Of a stretch of DNA of 64,000 bases, positions 1-12,140 are shown one piece after another (position 1 is the first letter of the stretch; each line of letters opens with the position of its first letter). The stretch is from Siphonodentalium dalli. Its lineage: Eukaryota > Mollusca > Scaphopoda > Gadilida > Siphonodentaliidae. A model generated the notes under the pieces. That model was not told the DNA's origin and made no database searches. It saw only the letters and a list, made by a program, of their open reading frames with translations. Both the position numbers and the translations under genes were made by a program. The stretch is from assembly GCA_032622095.1 (NCBI GenBank), contig CP136066.1, positions 57,440,609-57,504,608 of the forward strand, read 5' to 3'.

Positions 1-491
1 ATGTCGCGAGAGATAAAAATGTAAAAAAAATTTAAAAAATGTAAAATTTTAGCTCATTTTAAGACTTTAATTGCTTGTCAATGATGTCATGTCACGCTTT
101 TTAATAATTCATTTGTTCGGAAATACTTATTGGGGTCGAAATGTATAAAATTTAACTACCACCACTTCCAAAAACAACACCGATAAACAATAACGCTCTT
201 TTCTGTTCCATGCAATGGAAATGGCTATTTATTGTCCTGATATCAGTGATATAAATGAATACCTAAAATTAGTATTATCCTGAAATAAATTTATGCCACT
301 TTGGCGAACATGGGAACCACGATACAATTTATGTCATTTAGGCACACTTCAGAGTGAAATCAGGGCTTATATTTCGGCGAGAATCCAAATCTAGATTCTC
401 GTAAATATTCTCGCAAATTACCCTGGATTCTCGTGAAAAAGTATATATGGATTCTCGCAAAATCAGATGAAATATATGCCCTGGAAATATA
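1..491. other. AT-rich sequence, no recognised gene
   Basis: Short inexact repeats of 'gattctcg' occur at 380-460. No ORF, RNA gene or transposon end is seen. Confidence 0.4.
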
Positions 492-1480
492 GCAAATCGT
501 TTAATGCTTTAGAATTTTTGTTTTCGGAGATTTATATATATGCTTAAAGACATATTATGGACTTGTTATGGACTTTTTCGGGTGCGAGAAACTCAGAAAT
601 TGATAAGTTAGTGCTCAGGCACTTGCCAACCTGGGGAATGTTATCATTCTACTAACATCACTGAAAATTTCCAAAAAAATCTACCACACCACTTCATAGA
701 GAACATCGTCAGAACTACTCCAAATTGTAAATATTTACATCTCGATTCGGGGCGCAACTATCGGCTATAATTAAACAAAAATGATTTCGCCATCGAGAGT
801 CATTGCATTTAACTAATATATAAGAATGACGTTGTGTATCATCCATTTGGATTAATATTCGTAACAAATAACTACTTTGAGAAAGATTATTCTTAATTTC
901 GATTTGATCACTCTGTCCGGTGTCTGCCGGAGTGTTTCACATCACTTTAATCAAGGAAGACTGTTCAGAAAAACTGCATTTCAAGAAATCGTTTAATGCT
1001 TTAGAATTTTTGTTTTCGGAGATTTATATATATGCTTAAAGACATATTATGGACTTGTTATGAACTTTTTCGGGTGCGAGAAATTGATAAGTTAGTGCTC
1101 AGGCACTTTGCCAACCTGGGGAATGTTATCATTCTACAAACATCACTGAAAATTTTCAATAAAATCTACCACACCACTTCATAGAGAACATCGTCTGAAC
1201 TACTCCAAATTGTAAATATTTACATCTCGATTCGGGGCGCAACTATCGGCTATAATTAAACAAAAATGATTTCGCCATCGAGAGTCATTGCATTTAACTA
1301 ATATATAAGAATGACGTTGTGTATCATCCATTTAGATTAATATTCGTAACAAATAACTACTTTGAGAAAGATTATTCTTAATTTTTATTTGATCACTCTG
1401 CCCAGTGTCTGCCGGAGTGTTTCACATCACTTTAATCAAGGAAGACTGTTCAGAAAAACTGCATTTCAAGATCACCAAAC
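492..1480 (+). repeat. Tandem duplication of a ~494-bp block
   Basis: 492-985 and 986-1480 are close copies (aaatcgtttaatgctttaga ... gaaaaactgcatttcaag) with a few substitutions and small indels. A diverged third copy is 38281-38690, immediately before the lectin exon. The end tgttcagaaaaactgca resembles the beginning of that exon (gtgctcagaaacagccaaaatgc). The ORFs at 1362-1593 fall within it and are not supported. Confidence 0.8.
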
Positions 1481-1544
1481 AACTTTCCTTTTTAGGGCCA
1501 CTACATCTGTCCAAAGATGTACTTCTTCCATTTTGCTATCAAAG

Positions 1545-1745
1545 ACCGAAAAATGTCGTTAAACTAGAGATCCAAATACCCCCTATATCTTGAGATATTA
1601 TAAAGACCGAAAAATGTCATTAAACTATTAAAGACCGAAAAATGTCGTTAAACTACAAAGACCGAAAAATGTCGTTAAACTAGAGATCCAAACATCCCCA
1701 TCCCCTATTTTTTTAGACAATAAAGAACGAAATATGTCGTTACTA
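1545..1745 (+). repeat. Short tandem repeat 'aaagaccgaaaaatgtcgtt'
   Basis: The 20-25-bp phrase aaagaccgaaaaatgtcgtt followed by aaacta recurs four to five times, two of them preceded by tagagatccaaa. The last, mutated copy provides the target sequence of the transposon that starts at 1744. Confidence 0.75.
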
Positions 1746-1774
1746 TGGGAGGCCAAATTCACATTTAGTAATGA

Positions 1775-1945
1775 ATTGCGCTTAAGCGCAATTGATTGCG
1801 CTTAAGCGCAAATAATTGCGCTTAAGCGCAAATACCACATATTGTGCTTAAGCGCAAATATGGCATTTACGCTTAAGTGTAATTAATTACGCTTAAGCGC
1901 AATTAATTGCGCTTAAGCGCAATCAATTGCGCTTAAGCATAATTG
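1775..1945. repeat. Subterminal palindrome array 'ttgcgcttaagcgcaa'
   Basis: About nine copies, some mutated (attgtgcttaagcgc, acgcttaagtgtaatt), are spaced at 17-25 bp. Two more lie at 4171-4206 near the other end. Subterminal repeats of this sort are bound by transposases in several known families; that role here is inference. Confidence 0.85.
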
Positions 1946-2240
1946 TGACTACTATCTAACCTACCCATAAACTATTAGCATGACCTGGTGTATCACCTAG
2001 CAACACAAGATGAGCATTGGGCTAATTTTGACCTGTACTCAACAGTCAGCTGTGAGTATGTGTTCAACAAGGAGAATCCCTAATTACATATTATCAGCAT
2101 CCCTCTATCCAAAGAATTGATGTCGCCTTCCCGGAACTCTTAGTAATTTTTTGTATGATGTTTTTAATGTATTTTTGCACAGATTTTAGCCTATACATGC
2201 ATGCGGTGTCACTGTATGAGGGCTTTCTTACCTCATACAG

Positions 2241-2444
2241 TAATGCTCTAATTAATCGACTTCTTAACCACAGCAGAATTATGGGTAACGTTTCAGGATT
2301 TAGTCGGAAATATGGCTTGTTGCCATTCATCGAAAAGCTCTCGAGAGCTTTCCAATGAATGGCAACAAGCCATATTTCCGGCTAAATCCTGAAACATTAC
2401 CCATAATTCTGGTGTGGTTAAGGAGTCGATTATTTAGGGCATTA
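2241..2444. repeat. ~200-bp palindrome centred on 'agctctcgagagct', copy 1
   Basis: The left arm (taatgctctaattaatcgac, tttcaggatttagtcggaaa, ttgttgccattcat) is the complement of the right arm (atgaatggcaacaa, tttccggctaaatcctgaaa, gtcgattatttagggcatta). The ORF pair at 2094-2358 on both strands is a by-product of the symmetry. Confidence 0.85.
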
Positions 2445-2448
2445 CATA

Positions 2449-2609
2449 GGGAGTAATCAATTGGTTCCGAGAATTACGTTAAATAATTCACTCGAGGTGA
2501 GAGACGTCGATAAGAAACGAGTGCGCGTTAGCGCACAAGTTTCTTACCAAAACGTCTCTCGCCTCGAGTTATTTATTCAACGTGATTCTAGGAACTAATT
2601 GATTACTCT
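2449..2609. repeat. 160-bp hairpin ('gagtaatcaattggttcc')
   Basis: gagtaatcaattggttccga pairs with aggaactaattgattactc, and cactcgaggtgagagacgt pairs with acgtctctcgcctcgagt, around gagtgcgcgttagcgcac. The same hairpin recurs at about 46830-46991. Confidence 0.85.
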
Positions 2610-3436
2610 ATTTATTACACTTCTTCATCAAATTTGTTCGCCAAATATGACTAAAAACACACAGAATTAATGCATGAAAGTCTCGATGTGGAGAAAGATC
2701 AATCATCACAAATTCAGTCTAGATCAGTAAGCGACGTAACGTCAATGACGTCACGGGAAATGACATAATTCACTAGTGACATTACCATTTCAAATAACGT
2801 TTTCAATGGAAATCACGCATAGGAGTGTAATAAAATATAATAGTCAATTAAGTTTGTAGAAGTAGTTCATTTAGCTAAATTGTCTAGAGCACGAGACATA
2901 CTCCCAATTTCAACCGAACGCAAATGAACAATATCAGTTGGTAAATAGTGATGGCATGTGAAGTTTCATCTTTCCAAAGAGTCTTTTAATGCGGAAGGTT
3001 CTAAATCCTATTGATGGAATTTGAATGTTTTATGTGTTGTTTAGCTATGATATTAACTGGAAATTTCAGATTTTTATTTTGAAGATTCATTTCATACTGA
3101 CAAAAGTTTTCCTTACCCAGAACTAATTTAAGCTTAAGCATAATTGTGACTACTATCTAACCTACCCATAAACTATTAGCATGACCTGGTGTATCACCTA
3201 GCAACACAAGATGAGCATTGGGCTAATTTTGACCTGTACTCAACAGTCAGCTGTGAGTATGTGTTCAACAAGGAGAATCCCTAATTACATATTATCAGCA
3301 TCCCTCTATCCAAAGAATTGATGTCGCCTTCCCGGAACTCTTAGTAATTTTTTGTATGATGTTTTTAATGTATTTTTGCACAGATTTTAGCCTATACATG
3401 CATGCGGTGTCACTGTATGAGGGCTTTCTTACCTCA

Positions 3437-3650
3437 TACAGTAATGCTCTAATTAATCGACTTCTTAACCACAGCAGAATTATGGGTAACGTTTCAGGAT
3501 TTAGTCGGAAATATGGTTTGTTGCCATTCATCGAAAAGCTCTCGAGAGCTTTCCAATGAATGGCAACAAGCCATATTTCCGACTAAATCCTGAAAAGTTA
3601 TCCATAATTATGCTGTGGTTAAGGAGTCGATTAATTAGAGCATTACTGTA
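3437..3650. repeat. ~210-bp palindrome, copy 2
   Basis: The arms tacagtaatgctctaattaa and the complement (attagagcattactgta) close on agctctcgagagct at about 3540. Compared with copy 1, the right arm keeps the original end (ttaattagagcattactgta). Confidence 0.85.
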
Positions 3651-4245
3651 TGGTTTACTTATTGACTTAAATCAGGGGGAAAAAACCCTATTTTCATATT
3701 ATCAGCATCCCTGTCCAAAAAATGGTGTGTAATCATTGGAGCTTTGGTGTCTCAGTCCTGGAGCTCTAGTTTTTCTTATTAAATCAGCATCTCTTGCACA
3801 AATCTATAGTAATTCCGTGATCATATAGTGTGAATGTGGTGTCACCGAGGGCTTGCTTCCCTCATATGGTGTGCCTGTATACTCGAAAATTTAAGAAAAT
3901 CAATGTCGCCCCGACTAATACAGAAAGTAATGCTATTGCAAGTAGCCCCAACTAATATATACCGAAGATAATATAATGCTATCACGAGTCGCTCCAACTA
4001 AAACAGAAGGTGATACTATTGCGAGTCAGCCATTTTGATAAAGAAGTTGGGCTAGCTCCCTACCCAATCAAACCAATGAAACCAAGAGATGACATGACAA
4101 TAGGAGCTAATGCTAAGTTATGGAGAAACCTATTTATTCACCAGGGGTGTTTTGTTACATATAACCATGAATTGCGCTTAAGCGAAATTGATTGCGCTTA
4201 AGCACAATTAATTATTAAATGTGAATTTGGCCTCCCATACGTTAC

Positions 4246-7150
4246 ACTATTAATACATAATTTGTGTTTATGAAAGTCTGGCACCCATTAGCAGTTTGTT
4301 TTCAGTACATTTTAATATTCATTGGAACGCAAACAATTATTCGCTGACAGAAATCATGTTAATATCGCCTTTCGTTACTGGTTTCCTCGACTCAAATATT
4401 TCTCACTGCTCAATACTTATCATAAAAAAAATGTACTGTGTTTTATGTCACTTCTTAATAGCATTATGTATTCTGCTATTGAAAAGAAAAAAAGTTGCAG
4501 TATACCTTAAAGGTACGGAAGGCCTTGGTGGGTATCCTGTGAACATATTTCCACCTGTCAAAAACCGCTACAAACGAAAATAATATTCAAATATAGACAT
4601 ACTTTGTTAATATACAAATGAGAAATATCTCATAAACAGTATGTTATTGTCGTAAATTTGACGATTGTTATGTAAACAAAGCATAAAAAGTTACTTTCTT
4701 GGTGTTTCTTTGTGTTATGATGGTAAACATAAAGAGCGTTCTTTGTTGCTCAATTCCTTATTTGGAAATAATAAAGAGCGTTTATACCATTTGTGTGCGA
4801 TTAGCCAGTAGCATTGTGCTGCCTTCTATAACACAATCAGACTCTTGTTTAGGTAAAATTTAGTAGGTCTTTATGTAAGCATGATGTTTACGCGATAGTG
4901 ATCGTATATTTGAACCAAAATGTATGCGTTTTAATATTTTCGACAACTAAGCCCCCTCGTCCCTTTAATATAATTAATATAACATCCCTCATCCAATAAT
5001 CTCCAAATTGCATATCTAATTTCAATCCTAGTTACACGTCACGCCGCCCCTAATCATTTGCCAATTGTACACCCTTTTTTTGCTGCTGCTGCAACTGCTC
5101 AATTTCTTTAAAAATTATTGAAAAAATGGCCCTCCCGCCCGCCGACATTTACCTCTGATTTTTTTTTTTATCATCGGTCCGCACCAAAATTGAGCACACG
5201 TCCCTATATAATATACCTATTTAAACCGAGTATACACGGTGGTGTAATAGATCAACCGTTAATTTAACCGTTTAGGTAGCATATTTCCACGTATACGTTA
5301 CCACGACAAATCCCTGCTGATCTGTTATTAATGAACCAAACAATTAACATGTCAACACACTCTGGCCCGCCAATGTTACAGTGTATAAACGTAACGGGGC
5401 AAATATGCACATTATATTGGCAGCTAACGAGAACATTCATCACCAGCAATCTGCTCACCCCTTTTAGCCGATACGATAGAAACTAAACGGTGTGTTACTT
5501 CTAATTACCCGTACTTAATTACACTACTTGCGTGTTAATAAAGTACGACCCCATTACCACTAAAGGTGAAACATGGGATTTAGAACATTAATATTCACTC
5601 TTACATAGTTCCACATTCAAGGTTCGTCTTGTGTAATCATATGTCAGTTGTAACGTTGTGAAACTGCAACCGAACTGAATTATTCTATGCTAAATAGTTC
5701 ATGGCTGACCTGATGCATGCATCTTAGTTTTCTTGTGTTATATTGTCGAGCACCGCAATCAAAACAAAGTCACTCGTGAACTAATTTTACTTTTACGTGG
5801 TATCTATTGATTCTTTATATATTGGGGTATATAGTTATATAAGCAATTGTCGAAGGTAATCGAAACTGTATTCATTTAATATGTTCGCGGGTGGATACTT
5901 GTATATATGTGTACATATGTTCTACATTATGCATGTCATTATATGTTATATTTTCCTTGTATCATGTAAAAATGGCTGGAAATAAACAATCAATCAAATA
6001 ATCTGAGATAATGTAAGTAACATTGTATGCCTATAATAACATTATACACTATGTACAACTCTGGCGACATTCCCTGTTACTAGTTGTCACTCCAGAGATG
6101 TTGGGACCAACTGGTGTCGACATGAAATGGGTTGTTTGGGGAGGGGGGCTAACCCCGGGATTTAAATTGTTATTATCTCCATACCTATGTATGTATAGGT
6201 TCATGAGAAATAAACTGATTGCCAGGGATGGTCGAAAGGGCCGATAGGCCCTTTCCTTCACCCCTCCGGTGGCGACATTTTTGCTATGCCCTGATATATG
6301 GCCTACACACTCCCTTTACAACATGCCGTAATTAGCACTGAAGTTCAGCTGAGATATAGCGCACACTGAAGGTGACATCGTGGCTTCTTCGTCGGCCGTC
6401 CATGTAAGATTCCGCCTCTATAGCTCTCAGTAGAGACAAATTACATTTGCGTCTTTGTTAGCAGCTTTTCATTGGACGCCATAGTAACCTTCACCAAGCC
6501 AGGCTACCATATCCAAAGTGTAACATTACCAACATTTGCATATTTTCCTATTTGTTGTCAAAATGTTAGACTGAAATGGCCATCAGTTGGACATTTTCCA
6601 ACCTTAGCGTTATGTCAGATTGGAAATTTCTAACAATTGGAAAGCTTGAGCCTCAAGTCTTGATGATGCTAGTCTAAATACCCTGGTCGAAAACTAATAA
6701 TTAATTTAAGAGAAACAAATATCGATGTTATTAAACTAGCGATATTAGGGATATTAGGATTTTGCAATTTTCAGATACAGATCAAGATTGTTCTCATACT
6801 CTACCGAAACATGGTCGACTCAGCGGATTATGTTCATCCCCTGGCTAGTGGTCACATAAATACTAATCTACATAAAATAGGCTACCATCCAGAGATGTGA
6901 GGGAAATGTTGGCGAAAACCAAATCACAAAGGGGCGTGTGCAAATGGTATTACGAACACTTGTGGGGTGCAGTTGGAAATGCTACACTGGACATCCCCAA
7001 CCAGAGCCCCTCTAACCACGTCCCTGATGGTTTGGAAATATCTTGATATATTCCTTAAGTTAAGTCGACCAACCGGAACGGATTTATCAGAAGACTGCAT
7101 GCATGCACATCAATGAATGGTTGGTAGATCGTACAATGTGTCCCGTGTGG
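4246..7150. other. Sequence without recognised gene
   Basis: AT-rich sequence. The ORF at 4296-4583 has no domain. 5980-6000 ends an atcaatcaaat phrase. 6240-6250 has the palindrome agggccgataggccct. From about 6530 to 7035 a member of the 'catcagttggaaattttcca' repeat family is present. Nothing else can be supported. Confidence 0.4.
6530..7035 (+). repeat. 'cagttggaaattttcc' family, copy 1
   Basis: Shares tgcatattttcct, gactgaaatgg-catcagttgg, attttccaacctta, gattggaaatttc, ggaaagcttgag, and at its end accctct-accacgtccctg with copies at 13300-14420 and 18079-18745. A dispersed non-coding repeat. Confidence 0.6.
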
Positions 7151-7164
7151 AATGCAACAAAATT

Positions 7165-7425
7165 AGTACTCTGGAGTACATGTCTGTGTACTCTGGAATA
7201 CCTAATATCCAGGTGCTCTAAATGACCTAGTACTCTGGAGTACCTATCCATGTACCATGTGGTAGCTGTCTATGTACTCTGGAGTACATGTACAGGTACT
7301 CCTGAGTACAAATATCCAGGTAATATGTGCAGAACCTGTCCATGTACTCTGGATTACATGTCCAGGAACCCAGCCCTCGAAATTATGAAATATGTCTGCC
7401 AAACGCGCATAAATGCGAACTTCGG
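7165..7425 (+). repeat. 'tactctggagtacatgt' palindromic-word repeat, copy 1
   Basis: Many self-complementary words (actctggagtac, ccatgtacc, tacaggtactcctgagtaca). The part 7215-7390 is repeated almost exactly at 9248-9423, ending in ccagccctcgaaattatgaa. Confidence 0.75.
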
Positions 7426-7704
7426 AGACGCTGCCAATCGCGCATTTTTGCGAATTTGGTATGTAGTCTAATGTATGGGATATAAATCTATTCTTTCTGG
7501 CATGTTTGACAGTGTACAATGTATTTATCTGTAGTACTGTTGTGTGCGAACAATTTAAAGTGACAATGTCCTCAAGGTCATGCTATTTCTGACGTTATGG
7601 GAGTACAGTCAGAGTCGGAATATTGCGTCATTGTTGTTAGCACGTGGTTATCAGTCGAAAATGGCTGCTCGCAAAAGACTCAGGACTGAAGAAGTTATTG
7701 TTAT

Positions 7705-8485
7705 TACCTCTATACTCTAATGATCGAGGGGCGCCTGCGGTGCATTAGATACTTATACCTATTATTTGTGTGGGCAGTAGCCTCTATAGGGACGCCTGCG
7801 GCGCATAAGATACTATGGGTGGCGGGATGGGGTGGTGGGTGTTTAACTAACCTCTATACTCTAATGATCGAGGGTGCCTGTGGTGCATAAGAAACGTATA
7901 CCTATTATTTATGTGGGTAGTAGCCTCTATAGGGGCGCCTGCGGCGCATAATATACTATAGGTGGCGGGATGGGGTGGTGGGTGGGTAACTAACCTCTAT
8001 ACTCTAATGGTCGTGGGGCGCCTGCGGCGCATAAGATACTTATACCTTTTATTTATGTGGCAGTATCCTCTACGGGGGCGCCTGTGGTGCATAAGATACT
8101 ATGGGTGGCGGGATGGGGAGGTGGGTGGGTAACTAACCTTTACACTCTAATGATCGAGGGGCGCCTGCGGTACATAAGATACTTATACCTATTAAGTATG
8201 TGGCAGTTACCTCTATGGGGGCGCCTGCGGCGCATAAGATACTATGTTGGCGGTATGGGGAGGTCGGTGGGTAACTAACCTCAAAACTCTAATGATCGAG
8301 GGGCGCATAAGATACTGATACCTATTATTTATATGGGCAGTAGTCTCTATAGGGGCGCCTGCGGCGCATAAGATACTATGGGTGGCGGGATAGGGTGGCG
8401 GGTGGGTAACTAACCTCTATACTCTAATGATCGAGGGCGCTTGCGGCGCATAAGATACTTATACCTATTATTTATAATACACCTT
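7705..8485 (+). repeat. Minisatellite: ~5.4 units of ~143 bp
   Basis: Units start with cctctatactctaatgatcg at about 7707, 7851, 7994, 8137, 8279 and 8414. Each contains two related half-units with gggcgcctgcggcgcataag, followed by atacttatacctattattta or atactatgggtggcgggatg. Units differ by point changes, so the array is not brand new. Confidence 0.9.
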
Positions 8486-8634
8486 TACTGGTTTTGAACA
8501 ACACTTGTCTATTGTATAGTTTTCAGTGGTGATAACAGGCAACTAAATTAATTATGCTGGTGAGTTGACCATGCGTACGCCGCGTGACCCATATAATTTA
8601 CATAAATCATCGTAAAACCCAATTTTCCTGAAAT

Positions 8635-9060
8635 TCAAGATGGCCGTCAAGATCACGTGACTTATAAAGGGCGGATCAGGGTCATATGTCCCCTGCAGGT
8701 ATATATACATATGGGTGTGGTTATATATATATATATCTATATTTGGAATTGTACCTATCAGGGAATATTCAAGCAACAAAAGCACGAACTCAACAAATTA
8801 AGTGCGCCATTGTATCCCATTTTGCTACAAATAGGTGGCAACTTGCATAAATCCAAGATGGACGCCAAGGTCACGTGACCTATGTTATGTCCAAAGTGGC
8901 TTCATATATGTTACTCCCGTGTACCTTACTGTTGGACATCGTATAATTGGGTTGAAAATTAGAAAACAAACAACACACTCATTCATACCTACACAAACTG
9001 TACATATACCGACAAATAGCCACTAATCCAAGATGGCCGCCAATGTCACGTGACCTTGAT
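8635..9060 (+). repeat. Three spaced copies of 'aagatggccgccaa-gtcacgtgac'
   Basis: The phrase occurs near 8638-8661 (agatggccgtcaagatcacg), 8855-8880 (agatggacgccaaggtcacg) and 9031-9055 (agatggccgccaatgtcacg), each followed by tgac. It contains the palindrome CACGTG (E-box core). A short TA tract lies at 8718-8737. Confidence 0.65.
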
Positions 9061-9247
9061 GGGCGTGTCCACGGCGGCATTCGACAGGGTATACCTATGT
9101 CTATATACATGTGAAGTTTCAACTAATTATATTAGAAACTGCTTGAGATATAATGTATTACCCATATATACCTAAAATACATGGATATGTGTACAGGATG
9201 CGTGACACTGGGGGTACATCTGTGGTGGCGGGTGGCAGCGAAAGAGC

Positions 9248-9423
9248 TAAATGACCTAGTACTATGGAGTACCTATCCATGTACCATGTGGTAGCTGTCT
9301 ATGTACTCTGGAGTACATGTACAGGTACTCCTGAGTACAAATATCCAGGTAATATGTGGAGAACCTGTCCAGGTACTCTGGATTACCTGTCCAGGAACCC
9401 AGCCCTCGAAATTATGAAATATG
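9248..9423 (+). repeat. 'tactctggagtacatgt' repeat, copy 2
   Basis: Nearly the same as 7215-7390, including ctccatgtaccatgtgg-like sequence, atccaggtaatatgtg and ccaggaacccagccctcga. Confidence 0.85.
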
Positions 9424-9985
9424 TCCAACATCAAATTTAAAGATGTGGCATGACAGATCCCAAATGTTGCCACGGCGTTTCACATGGCATTGTCATGGTA
9501 ATTACTATAGAGGGATTACACTTACCCTGGTATTTAATATATGGGCATGTTAATAAGCACGGCAAATTAAACCAAGTATTTTACAACGGTCAGGGAGGTA
9601 CAATTACTAAGGTAAAACATAGCAAAGCCATGTTTTTACCATTGTAACTTAATCACACAAAATACCGCTGTAAATTAATATGGGTTGTTACTTTGGCAAA
9701 CTATGGAAAATGTGTAAACGGGACATATTGTCTGTTTACAACTAACTGAATTTTCACGGCATTTGAATTCGGCGCGATCATATGTTGATCATAATTGCCA
9801 ATCCGTTATAATTGCCTACATGGTAAACCGTATCTCCAATTACTTAGTATAGCGTGATACAATGCTCGTGTGGAACAATACCACTCTCCGCTTCGGTCGG
9901 GTGGTATTGGTCCCACCGTGCCTTATCGTGATATTCGGCACAACTGGAGACACTGCAACTTATATTACCGTCTAGGCGTGTAATA

Positions 9986-12140
9986 CTGGCCCTAGCCTAT
10001 AGCCCCGTAGGATTTTCTTGCTCTAGATCAGACTCCATATAAGTTACGTACCTGGGGTCAAGGGCTTCCAAAAAATTTGGGTAGACTTCGTCAAATTGTT
10101 CTCCCGTCTCCATGGCAACCGTTTTCAAAATGGCTGCCAAGATGTAATATTTTCACATCAGAAAGTCAATAAAGTGTTCTTCCAGTCAAATATGTGGAAG
10201 AGTAACAAACTGAATAATATATCAAAATATCCGTACTGATACGGCGGTGAACATGCTGTTAACTTTTCGTGTAATAGTGTACGTTATCATTTTATTATTG
10301 GGGTAAAATAGGCTTTTTCGTGAATCAAACCAGTGAAAAATGGAATCCAACTGCCTAAGTAACATCTTCATCTAGTTTTGGACAGGAATATAACTAAACA
10401 ATAAATGGGGGATTGTTCATATTTTGAAAGCGTTTTTTGGAGTATCTCAATGTTCCAGGTTCAGTTTTGGGGTAAAAATCGCTTTTTTGGTGAGAAATGA
10501 GAGAATTCTGGAATCCATCACAACATGATATGCATCGGTAATTCATGCCATTTTATAAAAATTCCCAGTTTTATTTGTTAATAATTTATGTGCTAGATGT
10601 CAGTTATAAATATAATAAAGCGTTGTTGGAATAAGGCAGATTCTATGGGTAATTTGTTTTGAATTAATGAAATCAGTGAAAACTGGAATCCTGTACACTG
10701 AATAACATCCCCTTTATCTCTATATAGGTACTATACACATTTGTTAGTGGGGAGTAGAATCGGCACTTATTCGAATTGAATCATGTGAAAGAGGAGTAAC
10801 ACGACGAATTATGTGTCATATTGCTACAGCTGATAAAATGTCGGTGTTGCCTTTTTGCGAAATGTACGATTTTCTATTTTTGGGGTAAAATGGGATTTTT
10901 TGTAAATAAACACGATGAAATCTGGATTTAGTCAAATTTCAACGCTGTTTGCATCATTTTGACTATCGCTAGTCATTGATCTGCTTATATATATATCAAA
11001 ATGACGGCGGTGATTCAGCTGATAACATGCCAATGTTGCCTGTTCGTGTGTGTTATAAGACTGCTTATTTTTGGGGTAAAATAGTTTTTTCTTTAACCAA
11101 AACAGTGAAAAATGGAATCTAGCCGGCTGAATAATATATTTACATATATTCTGGAATGGGAACGCAACTGGACATAAAAAGGGTAGGCATGTTTACATTT
11201 TGTGATATAATTTTGGTTTATGTCAATGCTTATGTACATCTAGGGTTCGTTTTGAGGTAAATATCTCTTTGTAAAACATTTAGAGAATTCTGGGATCCAT
11301 CACAACATAATAATCGTCATTAATTCATGTCATATTATAACAATTCACAGCTTCATGTCGTTACTATTTAAGTGTTCGATGTAATTAATAACTGTAAGAA
11401 GGTACCGCTGGACTAATTATGTCTATATGGTTAACAGGGTAATCTTTGCTATTAAAAATCAGTGAAAACTGGAATTCAGCCATCGGAACAACACCCCTCC
11501 CTTATTTCGATATAATAACTGACACTATAATAGAATCTGGCCTTACTTAAAATGATATGATGAAACTGGTTGGAGACAAGTTGATTCACTGTCGCCATTC
11601 CTGTTTTCAATGTATCTAAACGATTTATAATCTATTCTCGACAATTAAGCCATCAAAGACAATGTTTTTAAGTGACGGTTTTAAAATAGACTTAGACACC
11701 ACATGCACATGAACATAAACATAATGTGTGTTATCGGAATCTCGATGATACGATTATTCCTGCAGAAAGTACCACAACAGTATGCATTGTGGATTGAATC
11801 ATCAATTTGTCTTACCTTTGAATCCTAACTTTTCACCTTGCCTTATTGAAGAGGCTTTACAGATGATGTAGACACTGTCCCAGAGGCAAGCAGAAGAACT
11901 GCTTAATAAAACGTTACATTTCTCAAGCTTATACTCGGACAGATTGCCAACTTTTGCACTGTTATCTCACAGAATACCATCATTATAAACTGTTTTAGTC
12001 ACTATGCCATACAACGGTGTTGTTCGTTTTACAGGAATTGTCTATTTGTAGCAAGAAGGACCAAGTAAAAAGCTTAACAGATCATATACCTCAACCATCA
12101 AAAACCACGGTCTGTCTCAATTGATGTCGCGTTCAATTAA
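9986..12140 (+). repeat. Left arm of a ~9.8-kb inverted-repeat structure
   Basis: 9986-10345 (taatactggccctagcctat, ggcttccaaaaaatttgggt, catggcaaccgttttcaaaa, gaatcaaaccagtgaaaaat) is the complement of 19425-19775. 12065-12135 (ctcaaccatcaaaaaccacg, tctgtctcaattgatg) is the complement of 18890-18960. The right arm lacks much of what lies between, so it is internally deleted. The structure may be a very large non-autonomous element or an inverted duplication. Confidence 0.7.
10290..11530 (+). repeat. Higher-order repeat: ~780-bp unit made of ~190-bp subunits
   Basis: The subunit phrase ggggtaaaat...cagtgaaaa-tggaatc recurs near 10298, 10469, 10654, 10880, 11072, 11255 and 11440. Subunits one period of 774-786 bp apart resemble each other most: 10298 and 11072 (cagtgaaaaatggaatc), 10469 and 11255 (agagaattctggatccatcacaac-like), 10654 and 11440 (aatcagtgaaaactggaat). 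Confidence 0.75.

Larger units (their letters stand above)
1744..4239. mobile_element. 2.5-kb non-autonomous DNA transposon, perfect 24-bp TIRs, 6-bp TSD
   Basis: The left end 1744-1767 (tatgggaggccaaattcaca...) is exactly complementary to the right end 4216-4239. Both sides are flanked by cgttac (1738-1743 and 4240-4245). Next to the ends lie copies of the palindrome ttgcgcttaagcgcaa, about nine at left and two at right. The body has a 515-bp direct repeat (1931-2445 and 3132-3646) around a 775-bp segment that also exists at 46738. No transposase ORF is present. The superfamily is not assigned; a 6-bp duplication is unusual. Confidence 0.85.

Noticed and set aside
1775-1945. CRISPR-like array
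   Set aside because: The repeated unit is a palindrome with spacers of only a few bases that are not unique, at the end of a DNA transposon in animal DNA.
2094-2358. Paired ORFs on both strands, repeated at 3295-3559
   Set aside because: They are by-products of a large palindrome that was duplicated, with no protein-like features.
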